From Haliotis asinina (Eukaryota; Mollusca; Gastropoda; Lepetellida; Haliotidae), in the NCBI RefSeq assembly GCF_037392515.1, contig NC_090283.1:31140249-31204248 (forward strand): DNA of 64,000 nucleotides, written 5' to 3'. Made by a program: the position numbers and the translations under genes. Below the pieces are notes generated by a model. The model saw nothing but the letters and a program-made list of their open reading frames with translations. It did no database searches and had not been told where the DNA came from. Below, piece by piece: positions 31,304 to 45,600 of this stretch (positions are counted from its first letter, which is position 1; each line of letters opens with the position of its first letter).

Positions 31304-34115
31304 TCATCCTGGGAGCAGAAATGGACCGTGAAGTCCCCCAGAGGCAGTGACGACTGCCACGAAAACACTGCATGGACGGGAGGGACGATGGGCGACTGCC
31401 ACCATACCGACACAAGCCCAGAAGGCAAGTATATATCTTTTAACATCAACTCTTTCAAACACTAAACTCTTTATTATCTTTACTCTCAGGACCCTGGACA
31501 TCATCATCCTGGGGGCAGAAATGTACCGTGAAGTCCCCCAGAGGCAGTGACGACTGCCACGAAGACGCTGCATGGACGGGAGGGACGATGGACGACTGCC
31601 ACCATACCGACAGAAGCCCATAAAGGCAAGTATATATCTTTTAACATCAACTCTTTCAAACACTAAACTCTTTGTTATCTTTACTCTCAGGACCCTGGTC
31701 ATCATCATCCTGGGAGCAGAAATGGACCGTGAAGTCCCCCAGAGGCAGTGACGACTGCCACGAAGACCCTGCATGGACGGGAGGGATGATGGGCGACTGC
31801 CACCATACCGACACATGCCCATAAAGGCAAGTATATATCTTTTAACATCAACTCTTTCAAACACTAAACTCTTTGTTATCTTTACTCTCAGGACCCTGGT
31901 CATCATGATCCTGGGAGCAGAAATGGACCGTGAAGTCCCCCAGAGACAGTGACGACTGCCACGAAGACGTTGCATGGATGGGAAGGACGATGGTCGACTG
32001 CCACCATACCGACAGAAGCCCATAAAGGCAAGTATGTATCTATTAACATCAACTCTTTCAAACACTAAACTCTTTATTATCTTTACTCTCAGGACCCGGG
32101 ACATCATCATCCTGGGGGCAGAAATGGAGCGTGAAGTCCCCCAGAGGCAGTGACGACTGCCACGAAGACGCTGCATGGACGGGAAGGACGATGGACGACT
32201 GCCACCATACCGACAGAAGCCCATAAAGGCAAGTATATATCTATTAACATCAACTCTTTCAAACACTAAACTCTTTATTATCTTTACTCTCAGGACCCTG
32301 GACATCATCATCCTGGGGGAAGAAATGGACCGTGAAGTCCTCCAGAGGCAGTGACGACTGCCACGAAGACGCTGCATGGACGGGAGGGACGATGGACGAC
32401 TGCCACCATACCGACAGAAGCCCATAAAGGCAAGTATATATCTATTAACATCAACTCTTTCAAACACTAAACTCTTTGTTATCTTTACTCTCAGGACCCT
32501 GGACATCATCATCCTGGGGGCAGAAGTGTACCGTGAAGTCCTACAGAGGCAGTGACGACTGCCACGAAGACGCTGCATGGACGGGAGGGACGATGGACGA
32601 CTGCCACCATACCGACAGAAGCCCATAAAGGCAAGTATATATCTTTTAACATCAACTCTTTCAAACACTAAACTCTTTATCATCTTTCCTCTCAGGACCC
32701 TGGTCATCATCATCCTGGGAGCAGAAATGGACCGTGAAGTCCCCCAGAGGCAGTGACGACTGCCACGAAAACACTGCATGGACGGGAGGGACGATGGGCG
32801 ACTGCCACCATACCGACACAAGCCCAGAAGGCAAGTATATATCTTTTAACATCAACTCTTTCAAACACTAAACTCTTTATTATCTTTACTCTCAGGACCC
32901 TGGACATCATCATCCTGGGGGCAGAAATGTACCGTGAAGTCCCCCAGAGGCAGTGACGACTGCCACGAAGACGCTGCATGGACGGGAGGGACGATGGACG
33001 ACTGCCACCATACCGACAGAAGCCCATAAAGGCAAGTATATATCTTTTAACATCAACTCTTTCAAACACTAAACTCTTTGTTATCTTTACTCTCAGGACC
33101 CTGGTCATCATCATCCTGGGAGCAGAAATGGACCGTGAAGTCCCCCAGAGGCAGTGACGACTGCCACGAAGACCCTGCATGGACGGGAGGGATGATGGGC
33201 GACTGCCACCATACCGACACATGCCCATAAAGGCAAGTATATATCTTTTAACATCAACTCTTTCAAACACTAAACTCTTTGTTATCTTTACTCTCAGGAC
33301 CCTGGTCATCATGATCCTGGGAGCAGAAATGGACCGTGAAGTCCCCCAGAGACAGTGACGACTGCCACGAAGACGTTGCATGGATGGGAAGGACGATGGG
33401 CGACTGCCACCATACCGACAGAAGCCCATAAAGGCAAGTATATGTCTTTTAACATCAACTCTTTCAAACACTAAACTCTTTATTATCTTTACTCTCAGGA
33501 CCCGGGACATCATCATCCTGGGGGCAGAAATGGACCGTGAAGTCCCCCAGAGGCAGTGACGACTGCCACGAAGACGCTGCATGGACGGGAGGGACGATGG
33601 ACGACTGCCACCATACCGACAGAAGCCCATAAAGGCAAGTATATATCTATTAACATCAACTCTTTCAAACACTAAACTCTTTATTATCTTTACTCTCAGA
33701 ACCCGGGACATCATCATCCTGGGGGCAGAAATGGAGCGTGAAGTCCCCCAGAGGCAGTGACGACTGCCACGAAGACGCTGCATGGACGGGAAGGACGATG
33801 GACGACTGCCACCATACCGACAGAAGCCCATAAAGGCAAGTATATATCTATTAACATCAACTCTTTCAAACACTAAACTCTTTATTATCTTTACTCTCAG
33901 GACCCTGGACATCATCATCCTGGGGGAAGAAATGGACCGTGAAGTCCTCCAGAGGCAGTGACGACTGCCACGAAGACGCTGCATGGACGGGAGGTACGAT
34001 GGACGACTGCCACCATACCGACAGAAGCCCATAAAGGCAAGTATATATCTATTAACATCAACTCTTTCAAACACTAAACTCTTTATTATCTTTACTCTCA
34101 GGACCCTGGACATCA
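31304..34115. repeat. 7-mer higher-order repeat, offset 1,406 bp (left set)
   Basis: The block with the one-base-shorter AGCCCAGAAGGC junction at about 31,420 reappears 1,406 bp later at about 32,826, with matching GGGATGATGG and CATCATGATCC monomers. Seven monomers of 201 minus one base give the offset. Confidence 0.7.
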
Positions 34116-37100
34116 TCATCCTGGGGGCAGAAGTGTACCGTGAAGTCCTACAGAGGCAGTGACGACTGCCACGAAGACGCTGCATGGACGGGAGGGACGA
34201 TGGACGACTGCCACCATACCGACAGAAGCCCATAAAGGCAAGTATATATCTTTTAACATCAACTCTTTCAAACACTAAACTCTTTGTTATCTTTACTCTC
34301 AGGACCCTGGTCATCATCATCCTGGGAGCAGAAATGGACCGTGAAGTCCCCCAGAGGCAGTGACGACTGCCACGAAGACCCTGCATGGACGGGAGGGACG
34401 ATGAACGACTGCCACCATACCGACACAAGCCCATAAAGGCAAGTATATGTCTTTTAACATCAACTCTTTCAAACACTAAACTCTTTATTATCTTTACTCT
34501 CAGGACCCGGGACATCATCATCCTGGGGGCAGAAATAGACCGTGAAGTCCCCCAGAGGCAGTGACGACTGCCACGAAGACGCTGCATGGACGGGAGGGAC
34601 GATGGACGACTGCCACCATACCGACAGAAGCCCATAAAGGCAAGTATATATCTATTAACATCAACTCTTTCAAACACTAAACTCTTTATTATCTTTACTC
34701 TCAGAACCCGGGACATCATCATCCTGGGGGCAGAAATGGAGCGTGAAGTCCCCCAGAGGCAGTGACGACTGCCACGAAGACGCTGCATGGACGGGAAGGA
34801 CGATGGACGACTGCCACCATACCGACAGAAGCCCATAAAGGCAAGTATATATCTATTAACATCAACTCTTTCAAACACTAAACTCTTTATTATCTTTACT
34901 CTCAGGACCCTGGACATCATCATCCTGGGGGAAGAAATGGACCGTGAAGTCCTCCAGAGGCAGTGACGACTGCCACGAAGACGCTGCATGGACGGGAGGT
35001 ACGATGGACGACTGCCACCATACCGACAGAAGCCCATAAAGGCAAGTATATATCTATTAACATCAACTCTTTCAAACACTAAACTCTTTATTATCTTTAC
35101 TCTCAGGACCCTGGACATCATCATCCTGGGGGCAGAAGTGTACCGTGAAGTCCTACAGAGGCAGTGACGACTGCCACGAAGACGCTGCATGGACGGGAGG
35201 GACGATGGACGACTGCCACCATACCGACAGAAGCCCATAAAGGCAAGTATATATCTTTTAACATCAACTCTTTCAAACACTAAACTCTTTGTTATCTTTA
35301 CTCTCAGGACCCTGGTCATCATCATCCTGGGAGCAGAAATGGACCGTGAAGTCCCCCAGAGGCAGTGACGACTGCCACGAAGACCCTGCATGGACGGGAG
35401 GGACGATGGACGACTGCCACCATACCGACACAAGCCCATAAAGGCAAGTATATATCTTTTAACATCAACTCTTTCAAACACTAAACTCTTTGTTATCTTT
35501 ACTCTCATGACCCTGGTCATCATGATCCTGGGAGCAGAAATGGACCGTGAAGTCCCCCAGAGACAGTGACGACTGCCACGAAGACGTTGCATGGATGGGA
35601 AGGACGATGGGCGACTGCCACCATACCGACAGAAGCCCATAAAGGCAAGTATATGTCTTTTAACATCAACTCTTTCAAACACTAAACTCTTTATTATCTT
35701 TACTCTCAGGACCCGGGACATCATCATCCTGGGGGCAGAAATGGACCGTGAAGTCCCCCAGAGGCAGTGACGACTGCCACGAAGACGCTGCATGGAAGGG
35801 AGGGACGATGGACGACTGCCACCATACCGACAGAAGCCCATAAAGGCAAGTATGTATCTATTAACATCAACTCTTTCAAACACTAAACTCTTTGTTATCT
35901 TTACTCTCAGGACCCTGGTCATCATGATCCTGGGAGCAGAAATGGACCGTGAAGTCCCCCAGAGACAGTGACGACTGCCACGAAGACGTTGCATGGATGG
36001 GAAGGACGATGGGCGACTGCCACCATACCGACAGAAGCCCATAAAGGCAAGTATATGTCTTTTAACATCAACTCTTTCAAACACTAAACTCTTTATTATC
36101 TTTACTCTCAGGACCCGGGACATCATCATCCTGGGGGCAGAAATGGACCGTGAAGTCCCCCAGAGGCAGTGACGACTGCCACGAAGACGCTGCATGGACG
36201 GGAGGGACGATGGACGACTGCCACCATACCGACAGAAGCCCATAAAGGCAAGTATATATCTATTAACATCAACTCTTTCAAACACTAAACTCTTTATTAT
36301 CTTTACTCTCAGAACCCGGGACATCATCATCCTGGGGGCAGAAATGGAGCGTGAAGTCCCCCAGAGGCAGTGACGACTGCCACGAAGACGCTGCATGGAC
36401 GGGAAGGACGATGGACGACTGCCACCATACCGACAGAAGCCCATAAAGGCAAGTATATATCTATTAACATCAACTCTTTCAAACACTAAACTCTTTATTA
36501 TCTTTACTCTCAGGACCCTGGACATCATCATCCTGGGGGAAGAAATGGACCGTGAAGTCCTCCAGAGGCAGTGACGACTGCCACGAAGACGCTGCATGGA
36601 CGGGAGGTACGATGGACGACTGCCACCATACCGACAGAAGCCCATAAAGGCAAGTATATATCTATTAACATCAACTCTTTCAAACACTAAACTCTTTATT
36701 ATCTTTACTCTCAGGACCCTGGACATCATCATCCTGGGGGCAGAAGTGTACCGTGAAGTCCTACAGAGGCAGTGACGACTGCCACGAAGACGCTGCATGG
36801 ACGGGAGGGACGATGGACGACTGCCACCATACCGACAGAAGCCCATAAAGGCAAGTATATATCTTTTAACATCAACTCTTTCAAACACTAAACTCTTTGT
36901 TATCTTTACTCTCAGGACCCTGGTCATCATCATCCTGGGAGCAGAAATGGACCGTGAAGTCCCCCAGAGGCAGTGACGACTGCCACGAAGACCCTGCATG
37001 GACGGGAGGGACGATGAACGACTGCCACCATACCGACACAAGCCCATAAAGGCAAGTATATGTCTTTTAACATCAACTCTTTCAAACACTAAACTCTTTA

Positions 37101-38485
37101 TTATCTTTACTCTCAGGACCCGGGACATCATCATCCTGGGGGCAGAAATAGACCGTGAAGTCCCCCAGAGGCAGTGACGACTGCCACGAAGACGCTGCAT
37201 GGACGGGAGGGACGATGGACGACTGCCACCATACCGACAGAAGCCCATAAAGGCAAGTATATATCTATTAACATCAACTCTTTCAAACACTAAACTCTTT
37301 ATTATCTTTACTCTCAGAACCCGGGACATCATCATCCTGGGGGCAGAAATGGAGCGTGAAGTCCCCCAGAGGCAGTGACGACTGCCACGAAGACGCTGCA
37401 TGGACGGGAAGGACGATGGACGACTGCCACCATACCGACAGAAGCCCATAAAGGCAAGTATATATCTATTAACATCAACTCTTTCAAACACTAAACTCTT
37501 TATTATCTTTACTCTCAGGACCCTGGACATCATCATCCTGGGGGAAGAAATGGACCGTGAAGTCCTCCAGAGGCAGTGACGACTGCCACGAAGACGCTGC
37601 ATGGACGGGAGGTACGATGGACGACTGCCACCATACCGACAGAAGCCCATAAAGGCAAGTATATATCTATTAACATCAACTCTTTCAAACACTAAACTCT
37701 TTATTATCTTTTCTCTCAGGACCCTGGACATCATCATCCTGGGGGCAGAAGTGTACCGTGAAGTCCTACAGAGGCAGTGACGACTGCCACGAAGACGCTG
37801 CATGGACGGGAGGGACGATGGACGACTGCCACCATACCGACAGAAGCCCATAAAGGCAAGTATATATCTTTTAACATCAACTCTTTCAAACACTAAACTC
37901 TTTGTTATCTTTACTCTCAGGACCCTGGTCATCATCATCCTGGGAGCAGAAATGGACCGTGAAGTCCCCCAGAGGCAGTGACGACTGCCACGAAGACCCT
38001 GCATGGACGGGAGGGACGATGGACGACTGCCACCATACCGACACAAGCCCATAAAGGCAAGTATATATCTTTTAACATCAACTCTTTCAAACACTAAACT
38101 CTTTGTTATCTTTACTCTCATGACCCTGGTCATCATGATCCTGGGAGCAGAAATGGACCGTGAAGTCCCCCAGAGACAGTGACGACTGCCACGAAGACGT
38201 TGCATGGATGGGAAGGACGATGGGCGACTGCCACCATACCGACAGAAGCCCATAAAGGCAAGTATATGTCTTTTAACATCAACTCTTTCAAACACTAAAC
38301 TCTTTATTATCTTTACTCTCAGGACCCGGGACATCATCATCCTGGGGGCAGAAATGGACCGTGAAGTCCCCCAGAGGCAGTGACGACTGCCACGAAGACG
38401 CTGCATGGAAGGGAGGGACGATGGACGACTGCCACCATACCGACAGAAGCCCATAAAGGCAAGTATGTATCTATTAACATCAACT
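33260..38485. repeat. 13-mer higher-order repeat of 2,613 bp, two tandem copies
   Basis: Private variants recur exactly 2,613 bp apart (13 x 201): CTCAGAACCC at 33,695/36,308, GGGAGGTACG at about 33,990/36,603, AGAAATAGAC at 34,531/37,144, CTCATGACCC at 35,504/38,117 and GGAAGGGAGG at 35,794/38,407. The copies are adjacent, about 33,260-35,870 and 35,880-38,485. No 200- or 203-bp monomers occur here, which is why the - strand stays open for 2,048 codons from 38,856 to 32,710. Confidence 0.85.
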
Positions 38486-38738
38486 CTTTCAAACACTAAA
38501 CTCTTTATTATCTTTACTCTCAGGACCCGGGACATCATCATCCTGGGGGCAGAAATGGACCGTGAAGTCCCCCAGAGACAGTGACGACTGCCACGAAGAC
38601 GTTGCATGGATTGGAAGGACGATGGGCGACTGCCACCATACCGACAGAAGCCCATAAAGGCAAGTATATATCTATTAACATCAACTCTTTCAAACACTAA
38701 ACTCTTTATTATCTTTACTCTCAGGACCCTGGACATCA

Positions 38739-41700
38739 TCATCCTGGGGGCAGAAATGGACCGTGAAGTCCCCCAGAGGCAGTGACGACTGCCACGAAGA
38801 CGCTGCATGGACGGAAGGGACGATGGACGACTGCCACCATACCGACAGAAGCCCATAAAGGCAAGTATATATCTATTAACATCAACTCTTCAAACACTAA
38901 ACTCTTTATTATCTTTACTCTCAGGACCCTGGACATCATCATCCTGGGGGCAGAAATGTACCGTGAAGTCCTACAGAGGCAGTGACGACTGCCACGAAGA
39001 CGCTGCATGGACGGGAGGGACGATGGACGACTGCCACCATACCGACAGAAGCCCATAAAGGCAAGTATATATCTTTTAACATCAACTCTTTCAAACACTA
39101 AACTCTTTGTTATCTTTACTCTCAGGACCCTGGTCATCATCATCCTGGGAGCAGAAATGGACCGTGAAGTCCCCCAGAGGCAGTGACGACTGCCACGAAG
39201 ACCCTGCATGGACGGGAGGGATGATGGGCGACTGCCACCATACCGACACAAGCCCATAAAGGCAAGTATATATCTATTAACATCAACTCTTTCAAACACT
39301 AAACTCTTTATTATCTTTACTCTCAGGACCCGTGACATCATCATCCTGGGGGCAGAAATGGAGCGTGAAGTCCCCCAGAGGCAGTGACGACTGCCACGAA
39401 GACGCTGCATGGACGGGAAGTACGATGGACGACTGCCACCATACCGACAGAAGCCCATAAAGGCAAGTATATATCTATTAACATCAACTCTTTCAAACAC
39501 TAAACTCTTTATTATCTTTACTCTCAGGACCCTGGACATCATCATCCTGGGGGAAGAAATGGACCGTGAAGTCCTCCAGAGGCAGTGACGACTGCCACGA
39601 AGACGCTGCATGGACGGGAAGGACGATGGACGACTGCCACCATACCGACAGAAGCCCATAAAGGCAAGTATATATCTATTAACATCAACTCTTTCAAACA
39701 CTAAACTCTTTATTATCTTTACTCTCAGGACCCTGGACATCATCATCCTGGGGGCAGAAATGGACCGTGAAGTCCCCCAGAGGCAGTGACGACTGCCACG
39801 AAGACCCTGCATGGACGGGAGGGATGATGGGCGACTGCCACCATACCGACAGAAGCCCATAAAGGCAAGTATGTATCTATTAACATCAACTCTTTCAAAC
39901 ACTAAACTCTTTGTTATCTTTACTCTCAGGACCCTCGTCATCATGATCCTGGGAGCAGAAATGGACCGTGAAGTCCCCCAGAGACAGTGACGACTGCCAC
40001 GAAGACGTTGCATGGATTGGAAGGACGATGGGCGACTGCCACCATACCGACAGAAGCCCATAAAGGCAAGTATATATCTATTAACATCAACTCTTTCAAA
40101 CACTAAACTCTTTATTATCTTTACTCTCAGGACCCTGGACATCATCATCCTGGGGGCAGAAATGGACCGTGAAGTCCCCCAGAGGCAGTGACGACTGCCA
40201 CGAAGACGCTGCATGGACGGAAGGGACGATGGACGACTGCCACCATACCGACAGAGGCCCATAAAGGCAAGTATATATCTATTAACATCAACTCTTCAAA
40301 CACTAAACTCTTTATTATCTTTACTCTCAGGACCCTGGACATCATCATCCTGGGGGCAGAAATGTACCGTGAAGTCCTACAGAGGCAGTGACGACTGCCA
40401 CGAAGACGCTGCATGGACGGGAGGGACGATGGACGACTGCCACCATACCGACAGAAGCCCATAAAGGCAAGTATATATCTTTTAACATCAACTCTTTCAA
40501 ACACTAAACTCTTTGTTATCTTTACTCTCAGGACCCTGGTCATCATCATCCTGGGAGCAGAAATGGACCGTGAAGTCCCCCAGAGGCAGTGACGACTGCC
40601 ACGAAGACCCTGCATGGACGGGAGGGATGATGGGCGACTGCCACCATACCGACACAAGCCCATAAAGGCAAGTATATATCTATTAACATCAACTCTTTCA
40701 AACACTAAACTCTTTATTATCTTTACTCTCAGGACCCGTGACATCATCATCCTGGGGGCAGAAATGGAGCGTGAAGTCCCCCAGAGGCAGTGACGACTGC
40801 CACGAAGACGCTGCATGGACGGGAAGTACGATGGACGACTGCCACCATACCGACAGAAGCCCATAAAGGCAAGTATATATCTATTAACATCAACTCTTTC
40901 AAACACTAAACTCTTTATTATCTTTACTCTCAGGACCCTGGACATCATCATCCTGGGGGAAGAAATGGACCGTGAAGTCCTCCAGAGGCAGTGACGACTG
41001 CCACGAAGACGCTGCATGGACGGGAGGGACGATGGACGACTGCCACCATACCGACAGAAGCCCATAAAGGCAAGTATATATCTATTAACATCAACTCTTT
41101 CAAACACTAAACTCTTTATTATCTTTACTCTCAGGACCCTGGACATCATCATCCTGGGGGCAGAAATGGACCGTGAAGTCCCCCAGAGGCAGTGACGACT
41201 GCCACGAAGACCCTGCATGGACGGGAGGGATGATGGGCGACTGCCACCATACCGACAGAAGCCCATAAAGGCAAGTATATATCTTTTAACATCAACTCTT
41301 TCAAACACTAAACTCTTTGTTATCTTTACTCTCAGGACCCTCGTCATCATGATCCTGGGAGCAGAAATGGACCGTGAAGTCCCCCAGAGACAGTGACGAC
41401 TGCCACGAAGACGTTGCATGGATTGGAAGGACGATGGGCGACTGCCACCATACCGACAGAAGCCCATAAAGGCAAGTATATATCTATTAACATCAACTCT
41501 TTCAAACACTAAACTCTTTATTATCTTTACTCTCAGGACCCTGGACATCATCATCCTGGGGGCAGAAATGGACCGTGAAGTCCCCCAGAGGCAGTGACGA
41601 CTGCCACGAAGACGCTGCATGGACGGAAGGGACGATGGACGACTGCCACCATACCGACAGAGGCCCATAAAGGCAAGTATATATCTATTAACATCAACTC

Positions 41701-44700
41701 TTCAAACACTAAACTCTTTATTATCTTTACTCTCAGGACCCTGGACATCATCATCCTGGGGGCAGAAATGTACCGTGAAGTCCTACAGAGGCAGTGACGA
41801 CTGCCACGAAGACGCTGCATGGACGGGAGGGACGATGGACGACTGCCACCATACCGACAGAAGCCCATAAAGGCAAGTATATATCTTTTAACATCAACTC
41901 TTTCAAACACTAAACTCTTTGTTATCTTTACTCTCAGGACCCTGGTCATCATCATCCTGGGAGCAGAAACGGACCGTGAAGTCCCCCAGAGGCAGTGACG
42001 ACTGCCACGAAGACCCTGCATGGACGGGAGGGATGATGGGCGACTGCCACCATACCGACACAAGCCCATAAAGGCAAGTATATATCTTTTAACATCAACT
42101 CTTTCAAACACTAAACTCTTTGTTATCTTTACTCTCAGGACCCTGGTCATCATGATCCTGGGAGCAGAAATGGACCGTGAAGTCCCCCAGAGACAGTGAC
42201 GACTGCCACGAAGACGTTGCATGGATGGGAAGGACGATGGGCGACTGCCACCATACCGACAGAAGCCCATAAAGGCAAGTATATGTCTTTTAACATCAAC
42301 TCTTTCAAACACTAAACTCTTTATTATCTTTACTCTCAGTACCCGGGACATCATCATCCTGGGGGCAGAAATGGACCGTGAAGTCCCCCAGAGGCAGTGA
42401 CGACTGCCACGAAGACGCTGCATTGACGGGAGGGACGATGGACGACTGCCACCATACCGACAGAAGCCCATAAAGGCAAGTATGTATCTATTAACATCAA
42501 CTCTTTCAAACACTAAACTCTTTATTATCTTTACTCTCAGGACCCGGGACATCATCATCCTGGGGGCAGAAATGGACCGTGAAGTCCCCCAGAGGCAGTG
42601 ACGACTGCCACGAAGACGCTGCATGGACGGGAGGGACGATGGGCGACTGCCACCATGCCGACAGAAGCCCATAAAGGCAAGTATATATCTATTAACATCA
42701 ACTCTTTCAAACACTAAACTCTTTATTATCTTTACTCTCAGGACCCGGGACATCATCATCCTGGGGGCAGAAATGGACCGTGAAGTCCCCCAGAGGCAGT
42801 GACGACTGCCACGAAGACGCTGCATGGAAGGGAAGGACGATGGACGACTGCCACCATACCGACAGAAGCCCATAAAGGCAAGTATATATCTATTAACATC
42901 AACTCTTTCAAACACTAAACTCTTTATTATCTTTACTCTCAGGACCCTGGACATCATCATCCTGGGGGAAGAAATGGACCGTGAAGTCCTCCAGAGGCAG
43001 TGACGACTGCCACGAAGACGCTGCATGGACGGGAGGGACGATGGACGACTGCCACCATACCGACAGAAGCCCATAAAGGCAAGTATATATCTATTAACAT
43101 CAACTCTTTCAAACACTAAACTCTTTCTTATCTTTACTCTCAGGACCCTGGACATCATCATCCTGGGGGCAGAAATGGAGCGTGAAGTCCCCCAGAGGCA
43201 GTGACGACTGCCACGAAGACGCTGCATGGACGGGAAGTACGATGGACGACTGCCACCATACCGACAGAAGCCCATAAAGGCAAGTATATATCTATTAACA
43301 TCAACTCTTTCAAACACTAAACTCTTTATTATCTTTACTCTCAGGACCCTGGACATCATCATCCTGGGGGAAGAAATGGACCGTGAAGTCCTCCAGAGGC
43401 AGTGACGACTGCCACGAAGACGCTGCATGGACGGGAAGGACGATGGACGACTGCCACCATACCGACAGAAGCCCATAAAGGCAAGTATATATCTATTAAC
43501 ATCAACTCTTTCAAACACTAAACTCTTTATTATCTTTACTCTCAGGACCCTGGACATCATCATCCTGGGGGCAGAAATGGACCGTGAAGTCCCCCAGAGG
43601 CAGTGACGACTGCCACGAAGACCCTGCATGGACGGGAGGGATGATGGGCGACTGCCACCATACCGACAGAAGCCCATAAAGGCAAGTATATATCTTTTAA
43701 CATCAACTCTTTCAAACACTAAACTCTTTGTTATCTTTACTCTCAGGACCCTCGTCATCATGATCCTGGGAGCAGAAATGGACCGTGAAGTCCCCCAGAG
43801 ACAGTGACGACTGCCACGAAGACGTTGCATGGATTGGAAGGACGATGGGCGACTGCCACCATACCGACAGAAGCCCATAAAGGCAAGTATATATCTATTA
43901 ACATCAACTCTTTCAAACACTAAACTCTTTATTATCTTTACTCTCAGGACCCTGGACATCATCATCCTGGGGGCAGAAATGGACCGTGAAGTCCCCCAGA
44001 GGCAGTGACGACTGCCACGAAGACGCTGCATGGACGGAAGGGACGATGGACGACTGCCACCATACCGACAGAGGCCCATAAAGGCAAGTATATATCTATT
44101 AACATCAACTCTTCAAACACTAAACTCTTTATTATCTTTACTCTCAGGACCCTGGACATCATCATCCTGGGGGCAGAAATGTACCGTGAAGTCCTACAGA
44201 GGCAGTGACGACTGCCACGAAGACGCTGCATGGACGGGAGGGACGATGGACGACTGCCACCATACCGACAGAAGCCCATAAAGGCAAGTATATATCTTTT
44301 AACATCAACTCTTTCAAACACTAAACTCTTTGTTATCTTTACTCTCAGGACCCTGGTCATCATCATCCTGGGAGCAGAAATGGACCGTGAAGTCCCCCAG
44401 AGGCAGTGACGACTGCCACGAAGACCCTGCATGGACGGGAGGGATGATGGGCGACTGCCACCATACCGACACAAGCCCATAAAGGCAAGTATATATCTTT
44501 TAACATCAACTCTTTCAAACACTAAACTCTTTGTTATCTTTACTCTCAGGACCCTGGTCATCATGATCCTGGGAGCAGAAATGGACCGTGAAGTCCCCCA
44601 GAGACAGTGACGACTGCCACGAAGACGTTGCATGGATGGGAAGGACGATGGGCGACTGCCACCATACCGACAGAAGCCCATAAAGGCAAGTATATGTCTT

Positions 44701-45600
44701 TTAACATCAACTCTTTCAAACACTAAACTCTTTATTATCTTTACTCTCAGTACCCGGGACATCATCATCCTGGGGGCAGAAATGGACCGTGAAGTCCCCC
44801 AGAGGCAGTGACGACTGCCACGAAGACGCTGCATTGACGGGAGGGACGATGGACGACTGCCACCATACCGACAGAAGCCCATAAAGGCAAGTATGTATCT
44901 ATTAACATCAACTCTTTCAAACACTAAACTCTTTATTATCTTTACTCTCAGGACCCGGGACATCATCATCCTGGGGGCAGAAATGGACCGTGAAGTCCCC
45001 CAGAGGCAGTGACGACTGCCACGAAGACGCTGCATGGACGGGAGGGACGATGGGCGACTGCCACCATGCCGACAGAAGCCCATAAAGGCAAGTATATATC
45101 TATTAACATCAACTCTTTCAAACACTAAACTCTTTATTATCTTTACTCTCAGGACCCGGGACATCATCATCCTGGGGGCAGAAATGGACCGTGAAGTCCC
45201 CCAGAGGCAGTGACGACTGCCACGAAGACGCTGCATGGAAGGGAAGGACGATGGACGACTGCCACCATACCGACAGAAGCCCATAAAGGCAAGTATATAT
45301 CTATTAACATCAACTCTTTCAAACACTAAACTCTTTATTATCTTTACTCTCAGGACCCTGGACATCATCATCCTGGGGGAAGAAATGGACCGTGAAGTCC
45401 TCCAGAGGCAGTGACGACTGCCACGAAGACGCTGCATGGACGGGAGGGACGATGGACGACTGCCACCATACCGACAGAAGCCCATAAAGGCAAGTATATA
45501 TCTATTAACATCAACTCTTTCAAACACTAAACTCTTTCTTATCTTTACTCTCAGGACCCTGGACATCATCATCCTGGGGGCAGAAATGGAGCGTGAAGTC
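38739..45600. repeat. 7-mer (1,406 bp) and 12-mer (2,411 bp) higher-order repeats (right set)
   Basis: A 200-bp monomer next to an AGAAATGTACCG monomer marks block starts at 38,739, 40,145, 41,551 and 43,962. The first two intervals are 1,406 bp (seven monomers). The last is 2,411 bp, because five extra monomers with CTCAGTACCCGG, CATTGACGGG and TTTCTTATC markers are present. That 2,411-bp unit is itself duplicated, with markers at about 42,338 and 44,749. Confidence 0.85.
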
